Assembly: GCF_030413615.1 (NCBI RefSeq)
Contig: NZ_CP129236.1
Location: 2,774,001 to 2,838,000 of the forward strand
Origin: Planococcus shixiaomingii
GTDB lineage: Bacteria; Bacillota; Bacilli; Bacillales_A; Planococcaceae
Length of the DNA: 64,000 nt
Direction: 5' to 3'
Below are positions 46,298 through 54,163 of the stretch, one piece after another (position 1 is the first letter of the stretch; each line of letters starts with the position of its first letter). The notes beneath the pieces were generated by a model. It was not told the origin of the DNA and did no database searches. It was given only the letters and a program-made list of their open reading frames with translations. Made by a program: the position numbers and the translations under genes.

Positions 46298-46683
46298 TGA
46301 AAAAGTTTTTTATACTATCGTTTGCTGCACTAGTTATAACAACCGGCTTACTTGGAGCTACTGATTTACGGAGCGATGAAATCGCTGAACGCATCCCTGA
46401 TCCTTGGGCCGCTAAAAACGTAGTTGCTGAACGCATCCCTGATCCTTGGGCTGCTAAAAATGTAGTTGCTGAACGCATCCCTGATCCTTGGGCTGCTAAA
46501 AACGTAGTTGCTGAGCGCATTCCTGATCCTTGGGCTGCTAAAAATGTAGTTGCTGAGCGCATTCCTGATCCTTGGGCTGCTAAAAACGTAGTTGCTGAGC
46601 GTATTCCTGATCCTTGGGCTGCTAAAAACGTAGTTGCTGAGCGCATTCCTGATCCTTGGGCTGCTAAATCATTTAAAGCTTAA
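46297..46683 (+). CDS. Exported tandem-repeat protein, probable multi-copy pheromone precursor
   Basis: 128 residues: a Sec-type signal peptide (MKKFFILSFAALVITTGLLGA), a short spacer TDLRSDEI, six copies of AERIPDPWAAKNVV, and a seventh AERIPDPWAAK ending SFKA. It starts in a TAATG overlap with the regulator, with GAGGAG 8 nt upstream, so the two are translationally coupled. Gene order, overlap and signal peptide match RNPP receptor/pro-peptide pairs such as nprR-nprX. The seven identical units suggest several signal peptides per precursor after proteolysis. Cut sites are unknown; trypsin-like cuts would give IPDPWAAK. Alternatives are a repeat-rich secreted structural or inhibitory peptide. 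Confidence 0.82.
   Translation: MKKFFILSFAALVITTGLLGATDLRSDEIAERIPDPWAAKNVVAERIPDPWAAKNVVAERIPDPWAAKNVVAERIPDPWAAKNVVAERIPDPWAAKNVVAERIPDPWAAKNVVAERIPDPWAAKSFKA
46384..46668 (+). repeat. Seven in-frame 42-bp coding repeats
   Basis: Units start at 46384 and every 42 nt to 46636. Differences are GAA/GAG, CGC/CGT, ATC/ATT, GCC/GCT and AAC/AAT only, all silent. The last unit lacks the NVV linker. Confidence 0.97.
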
Positions 46684-46692
46684 TTTGAATTT

Positions 46693-46731
46693 AAAAAGCC
46701 CGTTACTCCTTCATTGGAGTAACGGGCTTTT
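46693..46731. terminator. Bidirectional terminator between the pro-peptide gene and pgi
   Basis: Long arms (core AAAGCCCGTTACTCC) with a 6-nt loop between convergent genes. Confidence 0.92.
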
Positions 46732-46733
46732 AT

Positions 46734-48044
46734 TTAATCTTTTTTCTCGTAACCCGGTTTCCCGAGCAGCTGGAACATGTTTTGCTTATAAAGTTCAACT
46801 CCGGGTTGGTCAAATGGATTGACGCCCGACAGATAAGCACTCATCGCACATGATTTCATGAAGAAGTAAGTCAGGTACCCAACGTGATGGGCATCTATCT
46901 TCCCTACGTCCAAAGTGATGACCGGAACCCCACCTTCTACATGAGCCAATGCAGTGGCTTCTAATGCTTGCATATTAACTTCGTGCAAGGTTTTATCCGT
47001 CAGGTAATTCAAACCGTCTTCATCGTTTTCATCAAAAGGAATTTGGTTATTTTGCTGGTCTTCTGTGAAACGAATCATCGTTTCAAATAACATGCGCCGC
47101 CCGTTTTGCATATACTGTCCCATTGAATGCAAATCGGTTGAGTAGACTACTGAAGCTGGGAAAACTCCTTTTCCTTGCTTGCCTTCGCTTTCACCAAACA
47201 ATTGTTTCCACCATTCATGGAAAGCGCTCATCGATGGTTCAAAGCTTGCAAGAACTTCCACCGAGTAGCCCCGGCTGTTTAAAATCTGTCGATAAGCTGC
47301 ATATGTATACGCAGCATTTGAAAACAAGTCAGCATTTTGCAGTTCTTGTTCTGCTTGTTCCGCACCTTTTAACAATGCCCGAATATCAACTCCCGCCACA
47401 GCTAAAGGAAGCAGGCCAACTGCCGTTAATACAGAGTATCTCCCTCCAACATCGCCAGGAATTTCAAAAGAAACATAACCATTCGCATCTACGTTTTTGC
47501 GAAGTGCCCCACCGGTTTTATCTGTTGTGGCAAAGATCCGCTCTTTTGCTTCTTCGCCGTAGGTCTCGTACATCCAAGTGCGTAATGTTCTAAACGCGAT
47601 TGCCGGTTCCGTAGTAGTGCCCGATTTTGAAATAACGTTTAATGCCACGTTCTTTCCTTTAAGATAAGTCAAAAGATCTTCCATGTATTTCCCGCTTATG
47701 TTTTGGCCGGCATAAACAATTTCCGTTTCACCAAAGCCGAACGAAGAGCCTAATAATTCGTTCACAGCTTTTGTTCCTAAGTAAGAACCGCCGATTCCGA
47801 TAACCACCAAAACATTCGCCTTTTCTCGAATTTGAAGAGCCGTTTCTTCAATTCTCGTTAGTTCCGCTTCATCCATTTTCGAAGGCCAATCCAACCATCC
47901 TAAATAATCTGATCCTAAAGCCGTTTTGCTGTGCATGTTTTGATGCGCAACTTCGACAAATGCTTTTAGCGCCGTCAATTCTTCTTGTTCCACAAAACCT
48001 TTTACATATTTGTCGTTCAAAGTTACTATTCCTATGGTAACCAC
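46734..48044 (-). CDS. pgi: Glucose-6-phosphate isomerase
   Basis: About 436 residues. Sugar-phosphate isomerase signatures: VVIGIGGSYLGTKAV, SKSGTTTEPAIAFR, GVGGRYSVLTAVGLLP-like GDVGGRYSVLTAVGLLP, and HEWWKQLFGESEGKQGKG. Interconverts glucose-6-P and fructose-6-P. The start is doubtful: the in-frame GTG (48042-48044) lies inside the only strong ribosome site, AAGGCGGTG. The codon 6 nt after that site is ATA (48033-48035), which would give the usual family N-terminal length. Confidence 0.93.
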   Translation of the reverse strand: MVTIGIVTLNDKYVKGFVEQEELTALKAFVEVAHQNMHSKTALGSDYLGWLDWPSKMDEAELTRIEETALQIREKANVLVVIGIGGSYLGTKAVNELLGSSFGFGETEIVYAGQNISGKYMEDLLTYLKGKNVALNVISKSGTTTEPAIAFRTLRTWMYETYGEEAKERIFATTDKTGGALRKNVDANGYVSFEIPGDVGGRYSVLTAVGLLPLAVAGVDIRALLKGAEQAEQELQNADLFSNAAYTYAAYRQILNSRGYSVEVLASFEPSMSAFHEWWKQLFGESEGKQGKGVFPASVVYSTDLHSMGQYMQNGRRMLFETMIRFTEDQQNNQIPFDENDEDGLNYLTDKTLHEVNMQALEATALAHVEGGVPVITLDVGKIDAHHVGYLTYFFMKSCAMSAYLSGVNPFDQPGVELYKQNMFQLLGKPGYEKKD

Positions 48045-48110
48045 CGCCTTTTTTTTAGTCTCTTTATTTTACCATGAGTTGCCATCTACATTAAATTTAA
48101 TTAGATTTTC

Positions 48111-49169
48111 TTATAAGAAATAAAAACCGATGCCCATTATTAAGTAAGCTGCAATTAAGGTCAACCCTTCGAACCAGTTTGATTCACCATCGTTCATAAC
48201 GTTGATTGCCAAGAAAACTGCTGTAATCATTGCTACCAATTCTGACATCGTAAAAACAAGTGGCATTTTTTGAGGCATGAAAAGTGAAATAAGAACAAGT
48301 AGCGGTGCCACAAACATGGCAATTTGAAGTGTAGAGCCAATTGCAATCTCGACTGCTATATCCATTTTGTTTTTCATCGCCATGATTACTGCAGAAGCAT
48401 GTTCTGCTGCATTTCCTACAATAGCTACGATAATTACCCCTATAAATAATTGGGACCAGCCAAACTGCTCTCCTACGGCCTCAAACGTATGCACCAAGTT
48501 TTCAGAGACAAAGGCAACCATCAACGTCGCAACAAATAAAATGATCAAAGCCTTCCTTTTGGACCACTCAGGTTCTTCATGGGAACCGCCTTCATTTTCT
48601 ACATCAGCATGTGCATAAACTCCCCTATGAGTAACCAATTTGAAAACTAAACCAGCCAAATAAAGCAAAATCAATATGATTGAAATACCTACACTTAAAT
48701 AAAGCGTTTCATTATCATTCATAGTCATAGTGAATATTTCCGGAATGACAAAAGCGACGACTACTGCAAAAATCAACAACCCCGAATTATGAGAAGCATC
48801 GTGAACATTGAACTTCTGCCTTTTGAATTTAATACCGCCAAGAAAAAAGGAAAGCCCACCAACAAGCAACAGATTCCCAAGAACGGAACCTGTAAGAGAT
48901 GCAAGGACCACCCCAATTAGGCCCGCTTGTAAAGCAAAGATCGATATTATTAATTCTACCGCATTGCCAAAAGTGGCATTCAAAAGACCACCGATACGGG
49001 GACCGCTCACTATCGCCAAACTTTCTGTTGCCCTTCCCATAAAACTAGAAAGGGCCACGACACTAATAGAACAAATAATAAACATCGCAATACTTGGCCA
49101 ATGCATAAACGAGCCTATAACTGTTAACGGTACTCCAACTAAAACTAATATGCCAAAAATCCGATTCAT
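48111..49169 (-). CDS. Ca2+/H+ (cation/proton) antiporter, CaCA family
   Basis: 352 residues with about eleven helices. The two alpha repeats are visible as LLNATFGNAVELIISIFAL and VGNAAEHASAVIMAMKNKMD, each with the acidic residue used for cation exchange. Resembles YfkE/ChaA of B. subtilis. Good ribosome site GGAGGGG. Monocistronic. Confidence 0.92.
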   Translation of the reverse strand: MNRIFGILVLVGVPLTVIGSFMHWPSIAMFIICSISVVALSSFMGRATESLAIVSGPRIGGLLNATFGNAVELIISIFALQAGLIGVVLASLTGSVLGNLLLVGGLSFFLGGIKFKRQKFNVHDASHNSGLLIFAVVVAFVIPEIFTMTMNDNETLYLSVGISIILILLYLAGLVFKLVTHRGVYAHADVENEGGSHEEPEWSKRKALIILFVATLMVAFVSENLVHTFEAVGEQFGWSQLFIGVIIVAIVGNAAEHASAVIMAMKNKMDIAVEIAIGSTLQIAMFVAPLLVLISLFMPQKMPLVFTMSELVAMITAVFLAINVMNDGESNWFEGLTLIAAYLIMGIGFYFL

Positions 49170-49246
49170 CGAACCCCTCCTACAAAGTGATAGTATTTCA
49201 TACCCCTGCTTTATAGGTCTCTAACGTAAATGTTAACCAAAAGAAA

Positions 49247-49268
49247 AAACCCATGACTTTATGGGTTT
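49247..49268 (-). terminator. Terminator downstream of the alkyltransferase-like gene
   Basis: Arms AAACCCAT and ATGGGTTT with a 6-nt loop and T-run on the minus strand; probable end of the accessory cluster transcript. Confidence 0.75.
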
Positions 49269-49320
49269 AAAGCTGTTCAATGGTCAATTATTGGGTAGAG
49301 CATCTAATCTAAAATCGATT

Positions 49321-49641
49321 TTATGTAGAGGGATCAGTACAATCATGCCGGTAAACTTCCAAATCAATTTGTCCGTTCCGGCCGATTTCCACTCCTTCGC
49401 CTTCTAGCAAAGCACGCTGAGTATATCGGGATTCTTCATCGGCAACAACTATTTTTCCCTGGGCATTGACTATTCGATGCCATGGCAATTCATGCTTTGC
49501 ACTCATGCTATGCAAAAGCCTCGCAATTTGCCTGGCTCCTCTTGGACTGCCTGCTTGCCTTGCTACTTGGCCATATGTCATGACTTTTCCAGGCGGCACA
49601 GCCTGAATAATGTGAATCGCTTTTTCTGTAAACGGCTCCAT
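49321..49641 (-). CDS. Alkyltransferase-like protein (ATL), MGMT family
   Basis: 106 residues, DNA-binding half of O6-alkylguanine transferase only. Conserved PPGKVMTYGQVA and the Arg-finger region RGARQIARLLHS are present. The active-site PCHR is PWHR, so the acceptor Cys is Trp. ATLs bind O6-alkylguanine, flip it and hand the lesion to nucleotide excision repair. It begins 40 nt after an unknown gene on the same strand. Confidence 0.93.
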   Translation of the reverse strand: MEPFTEKAIHIIQAVPPGKVMTYGQVARQAGSPRGARQIARLLHSMSAKHELPWHRIVNAQGKIVVADEESRYTQRALLEGEGVEIGRNGQIDLEVYRHDCTDPST

Positions 49642-49681
49642 GTACTTTCATTCCTAACTTCCTAAAATTTCATACACTCAT

Positions 49682-50152
49682 TCAAGTTTCTGCTGAATGT
49701 TTCAACTCACTTAATAGCGTTCCTTCACGGTAATTATTTACAACGCTTTGGCTGAATTCATATAGAGGCAATTTAGCTGTTTCTAAAGCCAAGCCTTCAC
49801 TTTTGTAGTGAAGGTAGCGATAATATTCGACCGTTCGTTCTATGGCCTCTTCCAATCCTTCAAGCGATTCTTCTTGATGTGAAAATGGACGATTTAACTC
49901 GACGCTATTCGCTTGATCTGCATAAAGGGATTTGAAATTTTTGATTTCTTCCACCGTTTGTTCAAATAAAATTTGTCTTTTTTCTAAACGGTAAAAGCTG
50001 CGCCAATAGACAAAAACTTCTTTTGCAATCCCCAATTTTTTTGCTCCAAGAGGAGCGTTTAACCCTTCAACTACACATGTTTCATACATAATTTTCTTCA
50101 ACGATTTTTTAAATTCCCTTTCTAATAACCCTTTGTACTGTAAGTATCTCAT
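49682..50152 (-). CDS. Unknown 156-aa protein
   Basis: Not recognised. Predominantly helical and charged. The segment GLNAPLGAKKLGIAKEVFVYW could be a helix-turn-helix. No signal peptide or membrane helix. Clear ribosome site GGAGGTG 6 nt before the ATG. It follows the FemAB-like gene by 53 nt and precedes the ATL gene. Confidence 0.7.
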   Translation of the reverse strand: MRYLQYKGLLEREFKKSLKKIMYETCVVEGLNAPLGAKKLGIAKEVFVYWRSFYRLEKRQILFEQTVEEIKNFKSLYADQANSVELNRPFSHQEESLEGLEEAIERTVEYYRYLHYKSEGLALETAKLPLYEFSQSVVNNYREGTLLSELKHSAET

Positions 50153-50205
50153 ATACGCACCTCCAAGGCATTATATTAAAATGTTTTCGATTGAAAGGCT
50201 TCAGT

Positions 50206-51225
50206 TTATCCAAACCTATAGCGTTTGATCAAATCAGTTTCATTAACCGATACCAATTTATTGTAAGCAGATGGATCATGCACCTGTTGCCCGATATAAA
50301 ATGCGGCTGGCTCCATATTGCTTATTTCAAGCTTGAGCCGGTTGCTATTTTCATTGTCCTCCGGAAAATCACCGCCAAGGTGAAAAGAAGAGAAATGATT
50401 TTCCGCTCCCCATTCCGCAATTTTCAAAAGAAGGTTTTTTTTTGCTGTTCCGTTTTCTTGGCCTGCCATACTACCTTCTAAATGATGGAATATCATGTCA
50501 CCTTGTGCTAAAACATAGCAAGCAGAAACCAGTTTTTCTTCGTAAAAAGCTCCAAACAAATGCAAATTCGGTCCTAAGGAACTTATAAGCGTTTCAAAAT
50601 AATCGTCAGTAAAAAAATAATAGCTGTCTGCTTCTTCTCTTCTTCGGGCAGTAGAATAATATAGAACCAAAAATTCAAACATATGCCGAACCGTGCCCAG
50701 TTTTTTAATGATCACTTGGTTATTGCTGTTTACATGCAGATTTCTATGGCTACTGTTTTTATACTCTTCAGAGGCTGGAATAGGCTGCATTAGACTGATG
50801 CTGTAAGTATCGTACATAGGATAAAGATTTAGATATTTTTCAAAAAAAGGGGCATTTTTATTTAAAGGATGAAAACGAATAAACTCCGCAATAATCTTTT
50901 CTTCATCACAAAAATCCGTAAAAGTTTTTCTGAAATTTTCTATTAATTTGGCGGCATCCCCTTTAATTTCAAGAAGGGGTCCGCCATAGCCGAAAGGGGT
51001 AGTGATATCAAAATAAGCAGTATCCTCACTATTAATTACTCTTTTGATAAACGGATAGGCAACTTCTCCTTCGTCGTCTACATAGTAGAAAAGTAAAGGT
51101 TCCCCAGGATCCAGCTTTATGGCACTTAAGAAATACAGGGACGTATAGTAAATGTCCGAGATTTTAAACAAATCCAGAATTTTTTGCCACCGTACATGTT
51201 CGTGTACGGGCACTAGCTCATACAT
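50206..51225 (-). CDS. FemAB/GNAT-like acyltransferase domain protein
   Basis: 339 residues from the ATG at 51223-51225, which follows GGGGTG. N-terminal features (LDLFKISDIYYTSLYFLSAI, FFYYVDDEGEVAYPFIKRV, ITTPFGYGGPL) and the C-terminal half (HLFGAFYEEKLVSACYVL, LLLKIAEWGAENHFSSFHLGG) fit the duplicated GNAT fold of FemAB-like proteins. These act on wall precursors or extracellular polymers. Encoded 29 nt after a Wzz-like gene, so a polysaccharide role is likely but unproved. Confidence 0.72.
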   Translation of the reverse strand: MYELVPVHEHVRWQKILDLFKISDIYYTSLYFLSAIKLDPGEPLLFYYVDDEGEVAYPFIKRVINSEDTAYFDITTPFGYGGPLLEIKGDAAKLIENFRKTFTDFCDEEKIIAEFIRFHPLNKNAPFFEKYLNLYPMYDTYSISLMQPIPASEEYKNSSHRNLHVNSNNQVIIKKLGTVRHMFEFLVLYYSTARRREEADSYYFFTDDYFETLISSLGPNLHLFGAFYEEKLVSACYVLAQGDMIFHHLEGSMAGQENGTAKKNLLLKIAEWGAENHFSSFHLGGDFPEDNENSNRLKLEISNMEPAAFYIGQQVHDPSAYNKLVSVNETDLIKRYRFG

Positions 51226-51254
51226 ACTCTTCACCCCTGTTTTCAGCTGAAAAA

Positions 51255-51929
51255 TCACTTAAAGACTGTCTGTAATTTTACGTCTTCACTCTTTCTTCTT
51301 CTCCGCCCGCGTTTAGTGTTTTTAAATACGGTATTTAACATTTCAAGGATTATGGCAATTAAAATTCCAACAATCAGGCCAAATGCCCCTGCTAAGCCGA
51401 GATCAAAAATCTTATTCTCATCTATTGATGCAGCGGCAGCTTCTTCAGAAGCCTTAGTGATGATTTTAATACTATCTAGCCCTAGCCATTCCATTAATGC
51501 TTCTTGCGACACAACAGTAAGTTTATTGGCAATTTCTACCGCTTCTTTGCTGTCCGTATTTCTGACGGTAATGTTCAAAACTTGTGAGTTGGTTGGATTA
51601 ATAACTGTAATTAGTTCATGCAAATCTCGAACTGTGTAGGGAAGTTTCAGCTCCATAATAACAATTTCAAGCACTTCCGGACTTTTTAAAATATTGGCAT
51701 AGGCCCCCATCATCATCGAATCTGTTTGATCCCCTACTGCTTCCCCTTCCAAAGTTTCATCAACCAATCCATCCACCCAAATTTGAGTAGTGGCTTCAAA
51801 GTCAGGAGTTATTACAAATTCCAAGAGAAACCAAACTGTCACTACCGATAAAATAGTAATGGAGAGAATTAAGCTCAAGCGTTTTTTTAAACTTTTTAAA
51901 ATGTTGAGGACGAAAAGTTCTTCACTCAT
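51255..51929 (-). CDS. Wzz/YveK-type chain-length determinant-like protein
   Basis: 224 residues: an N-terminal cytoplasmic stretch, membrane helix 1 (about 20-38), an extracellular domain with FEATTQIWVDG and VLNITVRNTDSKEAVEIANKL, and helix 2 (about 178-198) with the Pro-less LAGAFGLIVGILIAIILEML, ending in a basic tail. In capsule loci such proteins pair with a tyrosine kinase, but none is nearby and the tail has no Tyr. Orphan Wzz-like protein. Confidence 0.85.
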   Translation of the reverse strand: MSEELFVLNILKSLKKRLSLILSITILSVVTVWFLLEFVITPDFEATTQIWVDGLVDETLEGEAVGDQTDSMMMGAYANILKSPEVLEIVIMELKLPYTVRDLHELITVINPTNSQVLNITVRNTDSKEAVEIANKLTVVSQEALMEWLGLDSIKIITKASEEAAAASIDENKIFDLGLAGAFGLIVGILIAIILEMLNTVFKNTKRGRRRRKSEDVKLQTVFK

Positions 51930-52324
51930 TCGTGTTGCCTCCTTATGAACAAATAATCATAATTTGTTGTCATTTCTAAAAATTCAGATAATTGTAGTTC
52001 ATTTATATCATACATTTTTAGTTCAATCTACACTTTTACACAATATTTTTAACGTTTTTTTGTATATTGTAAGCATTTAGTCTATTAATATAATTGGCTT
52101 TATTACAAATATTAGTAAAATGGTTCTTAGGGCCTTAATGTATAAAAAAATTATTTTTTAGCCAACTATTCTATAAATCAAGCAACTTAAGAGTTTCTAA
52201 GCTTTTTTTCTATCCACCCGTAAAGAATTTTTTCGCTAATAGGTTAAATTCCCTATATTCTGAATATTTAAGTTTCTTCGATAGTTTTTTTAAAACATTA
52301 AAATTTATTCTAAAAAAGCAAAAA
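51930..52324. other. AT-rich intergenic region upstream of the Wzz-like gene
   Basis: About 400 nt of very AT-rich sequence. No gene, repeat or RNA motif was seen. It presumably contains the promoter of the Wzz-like operon. Confidence 0.5.
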
Positions 52325-52325
52325 A

Positions 52326-52364
52326 AAATAGAGCCCCTCTCCCTTTGGAGTGAGGCTCTATTTT
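52326..52364 (-). terminator. Terminator of the winged-helix gene
   Basis: Arms AAAATAGAGCC and GGCTCTATTTT with an inner TCC/GGA pairing; it overlaps the stop of the winged-helix gene. Confidence 0.85.
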
Positions 52365-52662
52365 ACTCTTTCCATAATCCGATAATGCCATTACGTCGAT
52401 AGATAATTTGTTGGTCTTCTAATGTCTTTAAAATTCTAGAAAGTGTTTGATGAGGAATGTTCAAATCCCCAGTAATTTCTTTAATGGTTTTGAAAAGGAC
52501 TCCTTCTCTGGTGGCATTTTTCATAAAATATCTCATGAATTTTTCTCCTAATTCTGCTATCCGTTCAGATTCCGACGAAAAACATTCTCTCCATATATCC
52601 GCGTTTTTCGTTTCCGAAAAAGGCAGAGAGCCAAATTCGCTGTTTCTCTTAACTGATATCAT
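52363..52662 (-). CDS. Small winged-helix DNA-binding protein
   Basis: 99 residues. The C-terminal 60 form a winged helix (LFKTIKEITGDLNIPHQTLSRILKTL then the wing QQIIYRRNGIIGLW), resembling RepL-type or Crp/MarR-like HTH folds. The N-terminus is not recognised. AGGAGG 8 nt before the ATG. It may regulate the Wzz-like operon on the same strand, but nothing shows this directly. Confidence 0.72.
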   Translation of the reverse strand: MISVKRNSEFGSLPFSETKNADIWRECFSSESERIAELGEKFMRYFMKNATREGVLFKTIKEITGDLNIPHQTLSRILKTLEDQQIIYRRNGIIGLWKE

Positions 52663-52809
52663 TTAGAGAACCTCCTATTTTTTACTTTAAATACACTTCT
52701 CTTTTACATATATACCCACATTTTTATCAAATATACATTAAAAAATAAAAAAGTCTAATAATTCCAATAAAAATTTTCATTTTATCTATTCTGCTATCCA
52801 TAAAAAAAA

Positions 52810-52829
52810 CCGTCCTTCATTGAGGACGG
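52810..52829 (-). terminator. Terminator downstream of the AmaB-like hydrolase gene
   Basis: Arms CCGTCCT and AGGACGG with a 6-nt loop; eight-base T-run on the minus strand. Confidence 0.88.
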
Positions 52830-52835
52830 AAAGAG

Positions 52836-54140
52836 TCATTGTTCCATTGCTTTTTCGATAAAGTCTTTTAAGACGTGGACGCCAGTCGCACAGTCATTCA
52901 AGGATGACCATTCTTTTGGATTGTGGCTAATGCCTTCTTTGCTTCTAACAAAAAGCATAGCGACTGGAATATGCCGGCCAAGAATCATAGCGTCATGTCC
53001 AGCACCACTTGGTATATAGGTCGGCGTGATACTAAACTTCTGTAAGGAATCGGCCAGCTGTTCCTGCAAATTTTGCGCGATTGGCACGGGCTGAATTTTC
53101 GTATTCTGCTTGATTTCTAATCCGATTTCACGCGAAGCAGCTATCGATTCTGCTTCCTGCCTAATCAGTTCTAGAAGCTGATCGCGCGGCCCTTCATAGA
53201 TGTCGCGAATATCCACATGCAGCGTCACTTTTTCCGGAATAACGTTAACGCCGTTTGGCGACACTTCAAGTTTTCCGACAGTAGCCACTGCCGTATCACT
53301 AATTTGTCCAGGAAACTCCGGGATTTTCTGAATGAACGCAGCAGCAGCCACAAGCGGATCTTTTCGGCCGATCATGGGCGTGTTTCCAGCATGTCCAGCT
53401 TCACCGAGAAACTCTACTTCCAGCCAAGCTGGGCCAGCAATCCCGCTGACAATTCCGACTGGCTGATCTGCTTGCTCCAGCTTTTTGCCTTGTTCGATAT
53501 GGACTTCTACAAATAGTTCCAATTCGGTTACATCCTGTTTCGCTTCTTTAAATGCTTGCAACGAACTGCCGTAACGTCCTAGAACTTGTTCCAGCGTTTC
53601 TCCATTGTAATCCCGCAATCCTTCCATTTCCGCCTCGCTCATATCTCCGGTCATTGCTCGGCTGCCGCTCAATCCGCTATTGAACCGCGCACCTTCTTCG
53701 TCAGTGAAAACAATCACTTCGTACGGTTTCGGCGGCATGTAACCACTTTCTTTCCAAGCCTCCACAACTTCCAAAGCTGACAACACGCCAAGAGGGCCAT
53801 CAAAATTGCCTCCATTAGGAACGCTGTCGACATGGGAACCTGAAGCGATGGCGCGTTTACTGTTGTCTTTCCCCGGAAGCCGGCCTTTAACGTTTCCTGC
53901 TCCATCTTCTGATACGGATAAACCCGCTTCAGTCATCCACAATTTGACCAGATCTTTCGCTTTTTTTTCTTCATCAGATAAGCCAGGACGCTTTACGCCG
54001 CCTACTTGCGTATAACCGATAAAGGATAATTCGTATAGGCGTTTTGCTAGCCGCTCTCCGTTTACACCAGAATGCGTAAGCTCAGTATTATAATCTTTCA
54101 TCAAATCCTCGTAGATCGAGTTTGTCTCGTTCGATGCCAT
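52836..54140 (-). CDS. M20 hydrolase, N-carbamoyl-amino-acid hydrolase/allantoate amidohydrolase type
   Basis: 434 residues from the ATG at 54138-54140, behind GGAGGG. Metal-binding motifs are GSHVDSVPNGGNFDGPLGVL and VIVFTDEEGARF, and the dimerisation-domain GxAGHAGNTPM is present. This is the AmaB/HyuC/AllC branch, which releases CO2 and NH3 from carbamoyl or ureido substrates. Exact substrate not readable. Third gene of a transporter-hydrolase-hydrolase operon. Confidence 0.88.
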   Translation of the reverse strand: MASNETNSIYEDLMKDYNTELTHSGVNGERLAKRLYELSFIGYTQVGGVKRPGLSDEEKKAKDLVKLWMTEAGLSVSEDGAGNVKGRLPGKDNSKRAIASGSHVDSVPNGGNFDGPLGVLSALEVVEAWKESGYMPPKPYEVIVFTDEEGARFNSGLSGSRAMTGDMSEAEMEGLRDYNGETLEQVLGRYGSSLQAFKEAKQDVTELELFVEVHIEQGKKLEQADQPVGIVSGIAGPAWLEVEFLGEAGHAGNTPMIGRKDPLVAAAAFIQKIPEFPGQISDTAVATVGKLEVSPNGVNVIPEKVTLHVDIRDIYEGPRDQLLELIRQEAESIAASREIGLEIKQNTKIQPVPIAQNLQEQLADSLQKFSITPTYIPSGAGHDAMILGRHIPVAMLFVRSKEGISHNPKEWSSLNDCATGVHVLKDFIEKAMEQ

Positions 54141-54163
54141 AAAGTCCCTCCAAGGTAGCCAGA

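Noticed and set aside
46278..46646. Repeat-rich open frame on the minus strand across the pheromone repeats (units reading SATTFLAAQGSGMR)
   Set aside because: It is the reverse complement of a 42-bp repeat with no stop in that frame. It has no ribosome site or signal peptide, and it overlaps the regulator's end. The plus-strand frame has both the ribosome site and the coupled start.
46384..46668. Possible CRISPR array
   Set aside because: Units are contiguous 42-bp coding repeats with no variable spacers, and they stay in frame with silent differences only.
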